A DNA stretch of 64,000 nt. It comes from Planococcus wigleyi (GTDB lineage Bacteria; Bacillota; Bacilli; Bacillales_A; Planococcaceae). The stretch covers positions 307,473 to 371,472 of the forward strand of contig NZ_JACSPU010000001.1 in assembly GCF_014836985.1 (NCBI RefSeq), given 5' to 3'. The position numbers and the translations under genes are program-made. Shown one piece after another: positions 32,893 through 42,416 of this stretch (positions within the stretch are counted from its first letter, which is position 1; each line of letters starts with the position of its first letter). The notes below the pieces were generated by a model. That model worked only from the letters and a program-made list of their open reading frames with translations. It had not been told where the DNA came from and made no database searches.

Positions 32893-34371
32893 ATGAAACA
32901 GGAAAAGTCATTAAAGAAAAAAACAATCAGCGGTCTGTTGTGGAGCTTCGGAGACATGTTAGGAAATCAAGGCGTGCAGTTTATTATTCAAATTATCCTG
33001 GCGCGGTTATTGGCTCCTGCCGATTTTGGGTTGATCGGAATGATTCTGGTGTTCGTTGCACTTTCGAATTCACTTGTCGACAGCGGCTTTACACAAGCAT
33101 TGATACGGGATCAAAAAGCCAATCAAACCGATTATTCAACGGTGTTCTATTTCAACTTGGCTGTATCGATTTTTATTTATGCAGCGTTATTTGTCTCGGC
33201 GCCCCTGATCAGCAACTTCTTCGATCAAGATCAATTGACGTCGATTATCCGGGTACTGGCATTAGGTGTCATCGTGAATGCGTTCTCGATCATTCCTAGA
33301 GCGATGTTCACCAAAGAAGTGAATTTCAAGGTGCAGGCAAAAGTTAATATGGCAGCAAGTGTGCTGTCGGGCATTGTAGCAGTTGCCATGGCACTGACTG
33401 GTTTTGGTGTGTGGAGTTTGGTTATCCGGATGCTGGCTTTGAATCTTATTCAAGCGCTGTTGCTGGTTTTCTCCAGGAGATGGATGCCTTCACTGGTTTT
33501 CAGTGTAGAATCCTTCAAGCGGCTTTTTGGTTTCGGCTGGAAATTGCTTGTGTCAGGTTTGATTGATACAACCTATAACAACATTTACTACCTCATCATC
33601 GGCAAGCAATATACGCCCACTGCTTTAGGGCATTATACGAATGCTTCGAAATTCAGCGATGTCGCTACACAAGCGATGACGGCGACCATCCAGCGGGTAA
33701 CCTACCCGGTATTGAGTGGGATCCAAGAGCAGCACGATAGGCTGAAGCAAAGTTTTAAGAAAATCATCAAACTTTCCGGATTTCTCATTTTTCCGGTTAT
33801 GGTCGGTGTGGCGGCAGTCGCGGAGCCGCTGATTTTACTGGTTTTCGGCGAAAAGTGGAGAGAGATGATCCCTTACTTCCAGCTATTGTGCATCGCCGGA
33901 ATGCTGTATCCGATACACGCATTGAATTTGAACATTCTTCAAGTGAAAGGGCGTTCGGATCTATTTCTGTATTTAGAAATCATTAAAACCATTGTACCGA
34001 CAGTGCTGATATTTATTGTCTTCTGGATGGATTGGGGCATTACCGCCTTAGTGGCCACAGTGGTCATTGACTCGCACATTTCCTTATTCATCAATATCTA
34101 TTTTTCTGGCCGCGAGATTTCATACAGCGTCAAAGAACAGATTCAGGACTTGTTTCCGATCTATGGCATTTCTTTGGCGATGGGCGCAGTAGTTTACGGC
34201 ATCGGCGGATTTTTGCCCTTTTCCAATCTACCGACCTTGCTTTGCCAGATTGGAATTGGTGTAGTGCTCTATATCTCGATTAGCAAACTGTTTAAAATTC
34301 AGGAATTCGATACCGTTCTTGACTTATTGGTACCTGTCATAAAAAAGATTAAGCCCGCTAAGACGGGTTGA
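32893..34371 (+). CDS. Wzx-type polysaccharide flippase (paralogue 2)
   Basis: A 492-residue MOP-superfamily exporter nearly collinear with the gene at 27167: the start KKKTISGLLWSFGDMLGNQGVQFIIQIILARLL and the central FGFGWKLLVSGLIDTTYNNIYYLIIGKQY are shared. It flips undecaprenyl-linked oligosaccharides. A leader of about 180 nt with a masking hairpin precedes it. ATAGGAG sits 9 bases before ATG. It is followed within 40 bp by the DegT-type gene and so may open the operon that runs through rmlA and rmlB. Confidence 0.87.
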   Translation: MKQEKSLKKKTISGLLWSFGDMLGNQGVQFIIQIILARLLAPADFGLIGMILVFVALSNSLVDSGFTQALIRDQKANQTDYSTVFYFNLAVSIFIYAALFVSAPLISNFFDQDQLTSIIRVLALGVIVNAFSIIPRAMFTKEVNFKVQAKVNMAASVLSGIVAVAMALTGFGVWSLVIRMLALNLIQALLLVFSRRWMPSLVFSVESFKRLFGFGWKLLVSGLIDTTYNNIYYLIIGKQYTPTALGHYTNASKFSDVATQAMTATIQRVTYPVLSGIQEQHDRLKQSFKKIIKLSGFLIFPVMVGVAAVAEPLILLVFGEKWREMIPYFQLLCIAGMLYPIHALNLNILQVKGRSDLFLYLEIIKTIVPTVLIFIVFWMDWGITALVATVVIDSHISLFINIYFSGREISYSVKEQIQDLFPIYGISLAMGAVVYGIGGFLPFSNLPTLLCQIGIGVVLYISISKLFKIQEFDTVLDLLVPVIKKIKPAKTG

Positions 34372-34409
34372 TTGGCAGAAAGTGGATTTAAACCTTGGGA
34401 GGGAATGTA

Positions 34410-35561
34410 ATGGCTAAAGCTTTTGAACAACCGATTTATGTGACACGGCCTTTGTTGCCGGATATCACCGATGTCACAGAACGGATAAAAAAGGTCTGGG
34501 ACAGCAAACAATTGACGAATTTCGGTGCGCAACATGATGAATTGAGCCGACAGCTCGAAAATTATCTGGAGGCAGAACATATTTCCATGTTTTCAAATGG
34601 CACGATGGCTTTATTGCTCGGCTTGAAAGCGTTGAAACTGACGGGGGAAGTCATTACGACGCCGTTTACATTTCCGGCTACGGTACAAGCTTTGGACTGG
34701 AATAATTTAACGCCTGTGTTTTGTGACATCGATCCGGAGACCTTCAATATTGATGCCGATAAAATCGAAGCGTTGATCACCGAAAAAACAAGCGCCATTC
34801 TGGGTGTCCATGTTTTCGGAAATCCGTGCGATGTGGAAAAAATTCAAGCCATTGCCGATAAGCATAACCTGAAGGTCATCTATGATGGCGCCCATGCGTT
34901 CGGTTCCAAAATCAATGGGGAGCCGATCAGCAGTTTCGGCGATATGACGATGTTCAGTTTCCACGCCACCAAATTGTTCAATACGATCGAAGGCGGTGCC
35001 TTAACTTACAATGATCCAGAACTAGGAAGGCAGTTGGATTTGCTGAGGAACTTCGGGCTTGCCAATGCTGAAGAAGTGGTGTTATCGGGATTGAACGCCA
35101 AAATGAATGAAGTCCAGGCGGGTGTCGGGATTGAAGTGCTGCAAGTGGTTGAAGGCGAACGAAGAAAACGCCATACCATCAAAAAAGCCTATGAAGAGAA
35201 TTTATCGGATATTGACGGCATCCGGATTTTAACGGGGCTTGAAGACGAATCCAGCAGCTACCAGTATTTTGTCATTGAAATAGACGAAGCGGTGTTCGGA
35301 CAGTCGAGGGACATAGTCCATCAGGAACTCCAAAAATACAAGGTCTTTGCCAGAAAGTATTTCTATCCTTTATGCAGCGATTTCGAGTGGTACAGCGAAC
35401 TGCCATCCGCGCGACCTGAAAATCTGCCGAATGCGAAACGGGCGGTCCAACAGGTTCTTGCGATGCCTTATTACGGTGATTTGCCGATTGAATCAGTCAA
35501 AGCCATTTGTGAAATTATTCGGGAATTGCATGTTGCTCAGGAAAGTGTATCTCAACTATAA
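34410..35561 (+). CDS. DegT/DnrJ/EryC1-family sugar nucleotide aminotransferase
   Basis: A 383-residue PLP enzyme that aminates a keto-sugar nucleotide. [12 protein letters not shown] near residue 65 (phosphate loop), [21 protein letters not shown] (Asp pairing with the pyridine N) and [16 protein letters not shown] with the Schiff-base Lys. Directly upstream of rmlA and rmlB, whose product is dTDP-4-keto-6-deoxyglucose, so it resembles VioA/FdtB enzymes that yield a 4-amino- or 3-amino-dideoxyhexose. ATG 34410 follows GGGAGGG; the TTG at 34395 is rejected. No dedicated N-acyltransferase lies next to it. Confidence 0.85.
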   Translation: MAKAFEQPIYVTRPLLPDITDVTERIKKVWDSKQLTNFGAQHDELSRQLENYLEAEHISMFSNGTMALLLGLKALKLTGEVITTPFTFPATVQALDWNNLTPVFCDIDPETFNIDADKIEALITEKTSAILGVHVFGNPCDVEKIQAIADKHNLKVIYDGAHAFGSKINGEPISSFGDMTMFSFHATKLFNTIEGGALTYNDPELGRQLDLLRNFGLANAEEVVLSGLNAKMNEVQAGVGIEVLQVVEGERRKRHTIKKAYEENLSDIDGIRILTGLEDESSSYQYFVIEIDEAVFGQSRDIVHQELQKYKVFARKYFYPLCSDFEWYSELPSARPENLPNAKRAVQQVLAMPYYGDLPIESVKAICEIIRELHVAQESVSQL

Positions 35562-35578
35562 GAAATGAGGGATCGATG

Positions 35579-36469
35579 ATGAAGGGAATTATTTTAGCTG
35601 GTGGAACGGGAACGCGCCTTTACCCGTTGACCAAATCAATTTCAAAACAAATGCTGCCTGTCTACGACAAACCGATGATCTATTATCCATTATCTGTGTT
35701 GATGCTGGCGGGAATCAAGGAAATCCTGATTATTTCAACGCCAAGAGATATCTCCGGCTTTTTGAGTTTGTTAGGCAATGGACAAAAACTGGGCATCAAA
35801 TTGGAGTATGCGATTCAGGAAGAGCCGAATGGATTAGCTGAAGCCTTTACAATCGGTGAAAGTTTTATTGGCGATTCGCCTGTGGCACTGGTACTCGGCG
35901 ACAATGTCTTTTACGGATCGGATTTCGGAAGCCGTCTGCAGGAATCAGCTGAACTGACGAATGGCAGCATCATTTTCGGCTGTCATGTAGCAGATCCGAG
36001 AGCTTACGGTGTAGTGGAAGTGGATGACGAGCTGAATGTCATTTCTATTGAGGAAAAGCCGGAGAAGCCGAAATCCTCTTATGCGATTCCTGGCCTTTAT
36101 TTCTTCGACAATAAAGTCGTTGAGATTGCAAAAGGAGTCGCACCTTCCGCGCGTGGAGAAAAAGAAATCACTTCCGTTGTTGATGAGTACATGAAGCGCG
36201 GCGAATTGCAGGTCAATATTATGGGGCGCGGACTGGCTTGGCTCGATACCGGAACACATGAAGCTTTACTGGAAGCTTCCAATTTCGTAGAAGCTATCCA
36301 AAAGCGGCAAGGGCTGTATGTGGCATGCCTGGAAGAAATCGCATACCGGAAAGGCTATATCAATCAAGCGCAATTGATCGAGTTGGCGCAATCTTTGAAA
36401 AAAACGGATTATGGCCAGTACCTGCTGGATATTGCTTCTGAAAAATCATTATTACCGAATAACTCATAA
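35579..36469 (+). CDS. rmlA: Glucose-1-phosphate thymidylyltransferase
   Basis: A 296-residue enzyme making dTDP-glucose from dTTP and glucose-1-phosphate. [37 protein letters not shown] is the signature N-terminal loop, followed by the GLAEAF and [10 protein letters not shown] segments. Two ATG codons in tandem (35576 and 35579); the second has the better spacing to GAGG and gives the usual MKGIILAGG start. Second gene of the DegT-rmlA-rmlB unit. Confidence 0.92.
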   Translation: MKGIILAGGTGTRLYPLTKSISKQMLPVYDKPMIYYPLSVLMLAGIKEILIISTPRDISGFLSLLGNGQKLGIKLEYAIQEEPNGLAEAFTIGESFIGDSPVALVLGDNVFYGSDFGSRLQESAELTNGSIIFGCHVADPRAYGVVEVDDELNVISIEEKPEKPKSSYAIPGLYFFDNKVVEIAKGVAPSARGEKEITSVVDEYMKRGELQVNIMGRGLAWLDTGTHEALLEASNFVEAIQKRQGLYVACLEEIAYRKGYINQAQLIELAQSLKKTDYGQYLLDIASEKSLLPNNS

Positions 36470-36481
36470 AGGGGCGCCTCC

Positions 36482-37498
36482 ATGGAAAATATACTAGTAA
36501 CCGGCGGAGCGGGATTTATTGGAGGGAACTTTGTCCAATACATGGTCGAGAAATATCCGCAATACCATATTTATAATCTGGATTTGCTGACGTATGCAGG
36601 AGATCTGACAAAGCATCAGCAGATCGAAAACAAAGAAAACTACAGTTTTGTACACATCGATATCGCTGACCGACAGGCAGTGGGCGAATTATTCGAACGG
36701 GTGGATTTTACTTATGTCGTCCACTTTGCTGCTGAAAGCCATGTCGATCGGTCGATTACAGATCCGGAAGTATTTATCCGAACCAATGTGCTGGGCACGC
36801 AAGTGTTGCTGGACGCTGCTAAATCGGCGGAAGTCCGGAAGTTCGTCCATGTCTCGACTGATGAAGTATATGGCGAACTGAGCTTCGATCCCACAACATT
36901 CTTTACGGAAGAAACACCGATCCAGCCTAATAGCCCGTACAGTGCCAGCAAAGCGTCTTCGGATCTATTGGTCCGGGCTTATCACGAAACGTATGGGCTG
37001 CCGGTCAATATTACGCGCTGCTCCAATAATTACGGCCCGTACCATTTTCCGGAAAAATTGATTCCATTGACGATTTCACGGGTGCTGAATGACCAAAAAG
37101 TTCCGGTTTACGGCGACGGCAAAAATGTCCGTGACTGGCTCCATGTGCTGGATCATTGCTCGGCGATCGATTTGGTGATGCATAGTGGAACGGTCGGCGA
37201 AGTGTATAATATCGGCGGCCACAATGAGATGACCAATCTTGAAGTGGTGCGCACCATCATTCGGGCTTTAGGGAAGACCGATGAGTTGATTGAATTTGTC
37301 GAAGACCGTTTAGGCCATGATAAACGATACGCCATCGATCCAACGAAAATCGAAGAATTGGGATGGCGACCGGTTTATGACTTTGAAACAGGCATTGCCC
37401 AAACCGTTGATTGGTTTCTTGAAAACAAGGAATGGTGGGAAAAAATCATCAGTGGCGAATACCAGCAATACTTCGATAGGCAATATGCACGCAAATAG
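36482..37498 (+). CDS. rmlB: dTDP-glucose 4,6-dehydratase
   Basis: A 338-residue SDR enzyme converting dTDP-glucose to dTDP-4-keto-6-deoxyglucose. NAD-binding TGGAGFIGGNF near residue 7, AAESHVDRSI near 81, the DE pair in STDEVYGEL and the YSASK catalytic motif are intact. rmlC and rmlD do not follow, so the keto sugar probably passes to the aminotransferase encoded upstream rather than to rhamnose. It begins 12 bp after rmlA with GGGGCGCC as a weak ribosome site. Confidence 0.93.
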   Translation: MENILVTGGAGFIGGNFVQYMVEKYPQYHIYNLDLLTYAGDLTKHQQIENKENYSFVHIDIADRQAVGELFERVDFTYVVHFAAESHVDRSITDPEVFIRTNVLGTQVLLDAAKSAEVRKFVHVSTDEVYGELSFDPTTFFTEETPIQPNSPYSASKASSDLLVRAYHETYGLPVNITRCSNNYGPYHFPEKLIPLTISRVLNDQKVPVYGDGKNVRDWLHVLDHCSAIDLVMHSGTVGEVYNIGGHNEMTNLEVVRTIIRALGKTDELIEFVEDRLGHDKRYAIDPTKIEELGWRPVYDFETGIAQTVDWFLENKEWWEKIISGEYQQYFDRQYARK

Positions 37499-37546
37499 AG
37501 AGATGGGCCAGATGTTGTATGCCGGTGGACAAGGGGGAAGAGCAGC

Positions 37547-39661
37547 TTGAGCAATCAGTCGACAATCAGTGAATATATAAGGAAATTGTATCCGGATAAA
37601 CAGGCAGTGAAAGTCCTGGAATTCAATGCTGAAACCAGCGGCCTGAAAAAACAGTTGGCAGCTTCGGGTTATGAAAATTATTTGGGGATCTGTACAGGCG
37701 AGCCAATGGGCAGCCGGGATCCTGATCTGTATTACGCGAATGAAAAGACGTTGACCTATAAAAACAATGCAGAAGTATTAATCATCAACCGGGCTGATTT
37801 TATGGATCTGAAAAATGCATTTCATTCTTCTGCGGATGTGATCTTGTTTATTCCGTCCAAAATCATTGACCGTGCCAGCTTCCTGCCGCTCTGGGCATAT
37901 AAGCTGGCGAGAAAGAAAAAATGGTCTTTTCATTTTGAAGCGTTTGCCGGCAGTGCAGGTGAAACCCGGACCGTTATCGTCTTCAAGCGCAATCACCGGA
38001 AAGAAAAGGCAGCTCGGCAATACCTATCTCCTGAATTGGGATTGGAAAATTTTTTCGATTTGTTGAATGAGCGGAAACTGGATTACGTCATTTTGCGCTG
38101 GTTTGATGAATTGCCTTTTTTGGATCTGGATGAAGACGTGGACTTGTTGGTTTCAGACACCCATATCGAAAAAGTCAGAGACTTGTTAAATGAAAAAGTC
38201 GGCATATTGCCGTTTGATATTTATAGTGCAGGCGGGTTGCCGGGAAGCAACTTCAATAATATCGCCTATTATCCGCCTTACATCGCGGAAACGATTCTGG
38301 ATCAAAAAGAATTGTGGAACAGCAAGTATTTTATTCCGTCTAAACGGCATTATTTTCTTAGCCTCATGTACCATGCGGTTTACCACAAAGGCGAGAAATC
38401 AGGGATTCCAGCCAAGGCTGGAGGTGTCGTCAAAAAGATTCCGCAGGATCATGATTATCCGGGAGTCCTCCAGGACCTTGCTGTCCAAACGGATGACAGG
38501 CTGGAAGAAATCAGCCTGGAATATTTCCATCATTTTCTTGAAGAAGAAGGGTGGGCGCCGTCGACTGACACGATCCGGAAACTGATCGGCGTCAGTGGAA
38601 GCTGGCTCGAATCGACCATTAAATCGAGTGAGCATAATTTTGAAAAAGACGGGGAACTGATGGTGTTTGTTGTTCGGGAATGGGCGGAAGAGCGGCAGTT
38701 GACCCATAAGATCATCGATTGGTTTGAGCGCAACGGCCTGTGCTTAATTCGGGCGATCAAATTGGATGAAGAACAGAAAAGAAATGCCTCCCAAAGCATG
38801 CGCGGCGGTAATTGGGGGCAAGGTCCATGGCCAGTGAGCGGCGGCAAGCCGTCGACTTTGCTGGTCATGTATGATTACCACCCGAAACCGTTAAGTGCAA
38901 AGATGAAGAAAAAATACCCGCATGTCTCGAATGAACATTATTTGCTGAAAGAGCAGTTGCGTTCGGAAATCAATTTTTCCTTATCCAAAGATGAGCGGGC
39001 CAATCCGCTTCACAGCGCTGACGATGAAATTGAAGCTTTGGATTATATTTCTGCAGTCGCACCGGACCTCATTGGTGATATTGAAGCGATTGTCACTGAA
39101 TGGGACAATGCTTACCGGACGCCGGAAAAAGTGATAGCGGACGTGTCTGAAAAAAAGCGGCGCGCCAAAGTGGAAGTCATTGAGTACCAAGGAGGAAAAG
39201 CGGTAAAGAAAACCTATAAAGCGGGCAAAGAACGGTTTTTGGAACGTGAAAAGTTTGTCTATGGCGAATTGAGCAAGGAATGTGATTTTATTCCGAAGCT
39301 GATCGACAGCGGCGAGAACTACATCATCGTTCCATACTTAAAGACCAATAAAGTGACAGAAAGCTGGCACATCAAAAAGCAGATTCTGAAGCGGAAGCAT
39401 AAACAGGAGATTTTCAAGATCAATGAATTCTTCTACAACAAAGGGTACGCACTGATCGATTTCCATCCGGGCAATATCCTTTTGACATCTGAAGGGTTGA
39501 AACTCATCGATTTCGAATTTCTTTATCAATATGAAGAAAAGCCTTTGGATGTCCGTGAATCGTTCGACTTGAATGGGTTTCCGGAAGATTTTACGGAAGA
39601 TAAGCCATACGGGATATTTCCAAAGCAACGCCGCAATATGTGGAAAAAGATATTATATTAA
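37547..39661 (+). CDS. Three-domain protein: nucleotidyltransferase, NDP-kinase-like and protein-kinase-like
   Basis: A 704-residue soluble protein, not a family I can name as a whole. Residues 1-150 look like a degenerate Rossmann or methyltransferase-type region. Residues 165-350 resemble a nucleotidyltransferase (LDLDEDVDLLVSD, with Asp197 and Asp199 as the metal pair). Residues 368-505 follow the NDP-kinase pattern: an N-terminal strand-helix (LMVFVVREWAEERQLTHKII), an LRSEIN segment (Arg472) and NPLHSADDEIEALDY, where His489 aligns with the phosphorylated histidine. Residues 540-700 resemble a small kinase: VKKTYK (Lys554/555), a Glu-rich helix, DFHPGN (Asp638, Asn643) and LIDFEF (Asp655). 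It lies between rmlB and a flippase, so it may phosphorylate or activate a sugar or polymer end. Domain calls are from motif reading only. Confidence 0.6.
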   Translation: MSNQSTISEYIRKLYPDKQAVKVLEFNAETSGLKKQLAASGYENYLGICTGEPMGSRDPDLYYANEKTLTYKNNAEVLIINRADFMDLKNAFHSSADVILFIPSKIIDRASFLPLWAYKLARKKKWSFHFEAFAGSAGETRTVIVFKRNHRKEKAARQYLSPELGLENFFDLLNERKLDYVILRWFDELPFLDLDEDVDLLVSDTHIEKVRDLLNEKVGILPFDIYSAGGLPGSNFNNIAYYPPYIAETILDQKELWNSKYFIPSKRHYFLSLMYHAVYHKGEKSGIPAKAGGVVKKIPQDHDYPGVLQDLAVQTDDRLEEISLEYFHHFLEEEGWAPSTDTIRKLIGVSGSWLESTIKSSEHNFEKDGELMVFVVREWAEERQLTHKIIDWFERNGLCLIRAIKLDEEQKRNASQSMRGGNWGQGPWPVSGGKPSTLLVMYDYHPKPLSAKMKKKYPHVSNEHYLLKEQLRSEINFSLSKDERANPLHSADDEIEALDYISAVAPDLIGDIEAIVTEWDNAYRTPEKVIADVSEKKRRAKVEVIEYQGGKAVKKTYKAGKERFLEREKFVYGELSKECDFIPKLIDSGENYIIVPYLKTNKVTESWHIKKQILKRKHKQEIFKINEFFYNKGYALIDFHPGNILLTSEGLKLIDFEFLYQYEEKPLDVRESFDLNGFPEDFTEDKPYGIFPKQRRNMWKKILY

Positions 39662-39682
39662 ACGCGATTAGAGGAATGGCCT

Positions 39683-41158
39683 ATGGCGTCTTTAAAAAAC
39701 CAAGCGGTGAGCAGCGTCAAGCTCACTTCAATATCGATGCTCGCAACGAGTATCCTGCAGATCGGCCAGTTGCTGATTTTGGGGAGGGTGCTGGGGCCAG
39801 CTGTCTTTGGGCTGATCGCCATGGTGCAGATCGTCATCCAGTTTTCGCAATTGTTCCTGGAGATGGGCATCACGGATGCCATTATCCAAAAAGAAAAAAT
39901 TTCTAAACTCGAACTGTCCAGCCTCTACTGGTTTTCCATTTTCGTCGGGCTGGTGCTGTTTCTCGTTTTATTGATAGCGGCGCCTGTTATTGCCCTGTTG
40001 TTTGATGAGCCTAGCCTGACACCAATGATTCAAGTAGTCGGCATCAGCTTTTTGATCTTGCCGTTCGGCCTGCAGTTCCAGACGCTTGCTACAAAAAAAC
40101 TGGAGTTCACCCAAATCACCAAAAACGAAATCCTGGCGACGGCAATCGGTGTGCTGCTGACCATTTATTTGGCAGCCTTTACAACGCTTGGTGCGTGGTC
40201 ACTGGTGTGCGGACATATTGCCATGTCGCTGGTCAGAAGTGTCCCGTGGGTAGTCGGCGGTTACCGAAATCCGGAAACCAGGCCGCAGTTCGTATTTTCG
40301 TGGAATGCCATCAAAGGTTTCGTTTCATTCGGCATGTACCGGCTCGGATCAACGAGCATCAATTATTTCACTACAAAAATCGATCAGGTGATCATCGGCA
40401 TCACATTGGGGTCGGTGGCACTGGGTTATTACAGTATGGCCATGAACCTGATCATGCAGCCTGTCCAGAAATTGAATTCGATGATCAATCGGGTAGCGTT
40501 TCCGGTATTTTCAAAAATTCAGCTGGACAGCGCCAAGTTGCGCAGAGCTTATCTGTTGATCACCAATATGCTGACTACTTTTAATGCCCCTCTGCTGGCA
40601 GGAGTGATTGTCTTGGCTCCTTATGCTGTGCCGCTTTTGCTTGGAGAAGACTGGCAACAAAGCATTTTGATCATTCAAATCCTTTGCCTCTATGCTTTGT
40701 TCAAGGCATTGGGAAATCCGAGCGGCAGCTTATTTATCGCCGTTGGAAAAGTAAGGTGGAGCTTTTACTGGCAGCTGGCTCAATTGGGGATCATACCCGC
40801 CGTCGTTTTCCTGTCCAGTTTATCCGGCAACATCTTCGTGGTGGCGTTGTCGGTTGGTTTGCTGAGGCTGGTACTGTTCTACGTCAGTTATTTTGTGCGA
40901 ATCCGCCACATTATCGGTGAAAGCTTAGGTGAGTTGACGATGTCGATCGTCAAACCGATGGCCCACTCGGTTATTATGCTGGCTCCTTTATACGCCATCA
41001 ACGCCCAGTTAACAGGAGTCGGACCAATCGCCATCATTGTTATCGACGCCTTGATCGGTATGCTGGTGTATGGTTTGTTGCTGATTTTCAATCAACGCGA
41101 ATTGATGGTGGAAATAAAGAGCTTTTTTCAAAAGCGGACAGCGGTTAAAGGGGCATAA
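39683..41158 (+). CDS. Wzx-type polysaccharide flippase (paralogue 3)
   Basis: A 491-residue MOP-superfamily exporter with about 12-14 membrane helices. It starts with the family-typical LKNQAVSSVKLTSISMLATSILQIGQLLILGRVLGPAVFGLIAMVQIVI. It is more distant from the other two flippases than they are from each other. AGAGGA with 7-base spacing supports ATG 39683; the gene follows the three-domain gene by 21 bp and is probably co-transcribed. Three flippases in one locus suggest more than one lipid-linked product or redundancy after duplication. Confidence 0.87.
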   Translation: MASLKNQAVSSVKLTSISMLATSILQIGQLLILGRVLGPAVFGLIAMVQIVIQFSQLFLEMGITDAIIQKEKISKLELSSLYWFSIFVGLVLFLVLLIAAPVIALLFDEPSLTPMIQVVGISFLILPFGLQFQTLATKKLEFTQITKNEILATAIGVLLTIYLAAFTTLGAWSLVCGHIAMSLVRSVPWVVGGYRNPETRPQFVFSWNAIKGFVSFGMYRLGSTSINYFTTKIDQVIIGITLGSVALGYYSMAMNLIMQPVQKLNSMINRVAFPVFSKIQLDSAKLRRAYLLITNMLTTFNAPLLAGVIVLAPYAVPLLLGEDWQQSILIIQILCLYALFKALGNPSGSLFIAVGKVRWSFYWQLAQLGIIPAVVFLSSLSGNIFVVALSVGLLRLVLFYVSYFVRIRHIIGESLGELTMSIVKPMAHSVIMLAPLYAINAQLTGVGPIAIIVIDALIGMLVYGLLLIFNQRELMVEIKSFFQKRTAVKGA

Positions 41159-41258
41159 GCACTCGTTGCAATAAACTTGCTTCATTAAAAATAAGCAGAT
41201 ACTCGGTAATTGTATGGAAGTATCTGGTGCGGAAAAATAAAAATAATATTAATTATCA

Positions 41259-41304
41259 AATAATCAAAATAATCTGTAATATTTAGACTATTGTATGGTA
41301 GAAT
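41259..41304 (+). promoter_or_regulatory. Promoter with 9-bp direct-repeat element (copy 5)
   Basis: AATAATCAA and AATAATCTG 9-mers start exactly 40 bases before the hexamer TAGAAT (41299-41304) with extended TGG. The leader to fcl is about 140 nt and contains a weak inverted repeat (ATCTTTTGAT and ATCAAAAAGA). Confidence 0.6.
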
Positions 41305-41454
41305 GGAAAAATAAAATCGATTAATAAGTATATAGTCTTGGGTATATTGATATCTTTTGATTTTTTATTTATTCATAGCTGTATATGAACATCAAAAAGA
41401 CACCAGCATCCATAAATTATCTATGGCATTCGCTGAGAAAAAGGTGGGGTAATT

Positions 41455-42405
41455 ATGAATTTGGATTCAAAGATTTACGTGGCGGGGCATAGAGGCTTAG
41501 TGGGATCGGCGATTACAAGAAATTTGCAGGAAAATGGTTACACCAATCTTGTGTTCCGGACCAGTGGGCAACTGGATTTGACGAAGCGTGATCAGGTGGA
41601 TGCATTCTTCGAAGAGGAACAGCCGGAATATGTATTTTTGGCAGCAGCGAAAGTGGGAGGCATTGTAGCGAACAATAATTTTCCGGCAGACTTTATCCGG
41701 GATAATTTAATGATTCAAACTAACGTCATTGATGCAGCCCATCAGAACCATGTCAAAAAGCTGTTGTTCCTTGGCAGCACGTGCATCTATCCGAAGTTGG
41801 CGGCGCAGCCGATGCGGGAAGATTCACTATTGACTGGTGAACTCGAGCCGACCAATGAAGCTTATGCCATTGCGAAAATTGCAGGGATTAAAATGTGTCA
41901 GGCCTATAACCGGCAGCATGGGACAAATTTCATTTCCATCATGCCGACCAATCTATACGGACCAAATGATAACTTTGATTTGAACAGCTCCCATGTTTTG
42001 CCGGCACTGATCCGGAAATTCCATGAAGCTAAATTGAACAATGCGCCGACTGTTGAAGTGTGGGGGACCGGAACACCGAAACGTGAATTCCTCTATTCGG
42101 ATGACTTGGCGGATGCTGCGATTTATTTGATGAATACGTACGATGGCAGTGATTTGGTCAATGTCGGAATGGGCAAGGACATTTCCATCAAAGAACTGGC
42201 GGAGAAAATCGGGGAAGCGGTTGGTTACCGAGGGGAAATCGTTTTTAATACTTCCAAACCGGATGGCGCTCCACGAAAACTGGTAGACGTCAATCGCCTG
42301 ACGAACCTTGGCTGGACAGCGAAAATCTCATTGGATGAAGGCTTGGAAATGGCCTATACATGGTTCTTGGAAAATATAGAAAAAAATACAATGATGACGA
42401 ATTGA
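41455..42405 (+). CDS. fcl: GDP-L-fucose synthase
   Basis: A 316-residue SDR epimerase/reductase converting GDP-4-keto-6-deoxymannose to GDP-L-fucose with [16 protein letters not shown] nucleotide loop near residue 10, STCIYP with the catalytic Ser, and [11 protein letters not shown] with the YxxxK pair. AAAGGTGGGG lies before ATG. First gene of the segment that holds gmd and the glycosyltransferases; the unusual order is fcl before gmd. Confidence 0.92.
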   Translation: MNLDSKIYVAGHRGLVGSAITRNLQENGYTNLVFRTSGQLDLTKRDQVDAFFEEEQPEYVFLAAAKVGGIVANNNFPADFIRDNLMIQTNVIDAAHQNHVKKLLFLGSTCIYPKLAAQPMREDSLLTGELEPTNEAYAIAKIAGIKMCQAYNRQHGTNFISIMPTNLYGPNDNFDLNSSHVLPALIRKFHEAKLNNAPTVEVWGTGTPKREFLYSDDLADAAIYLMNTYDGSDLVNVGMGKDISIKELAEKIGEAVGYRGEIVFNTSKPDGAPRKLVDVNRLTNLGWTAKISLDEGLEMAYTWFLENIEKNTMMTN

Positions 42406-42416
42406 GGGGGAAAATC

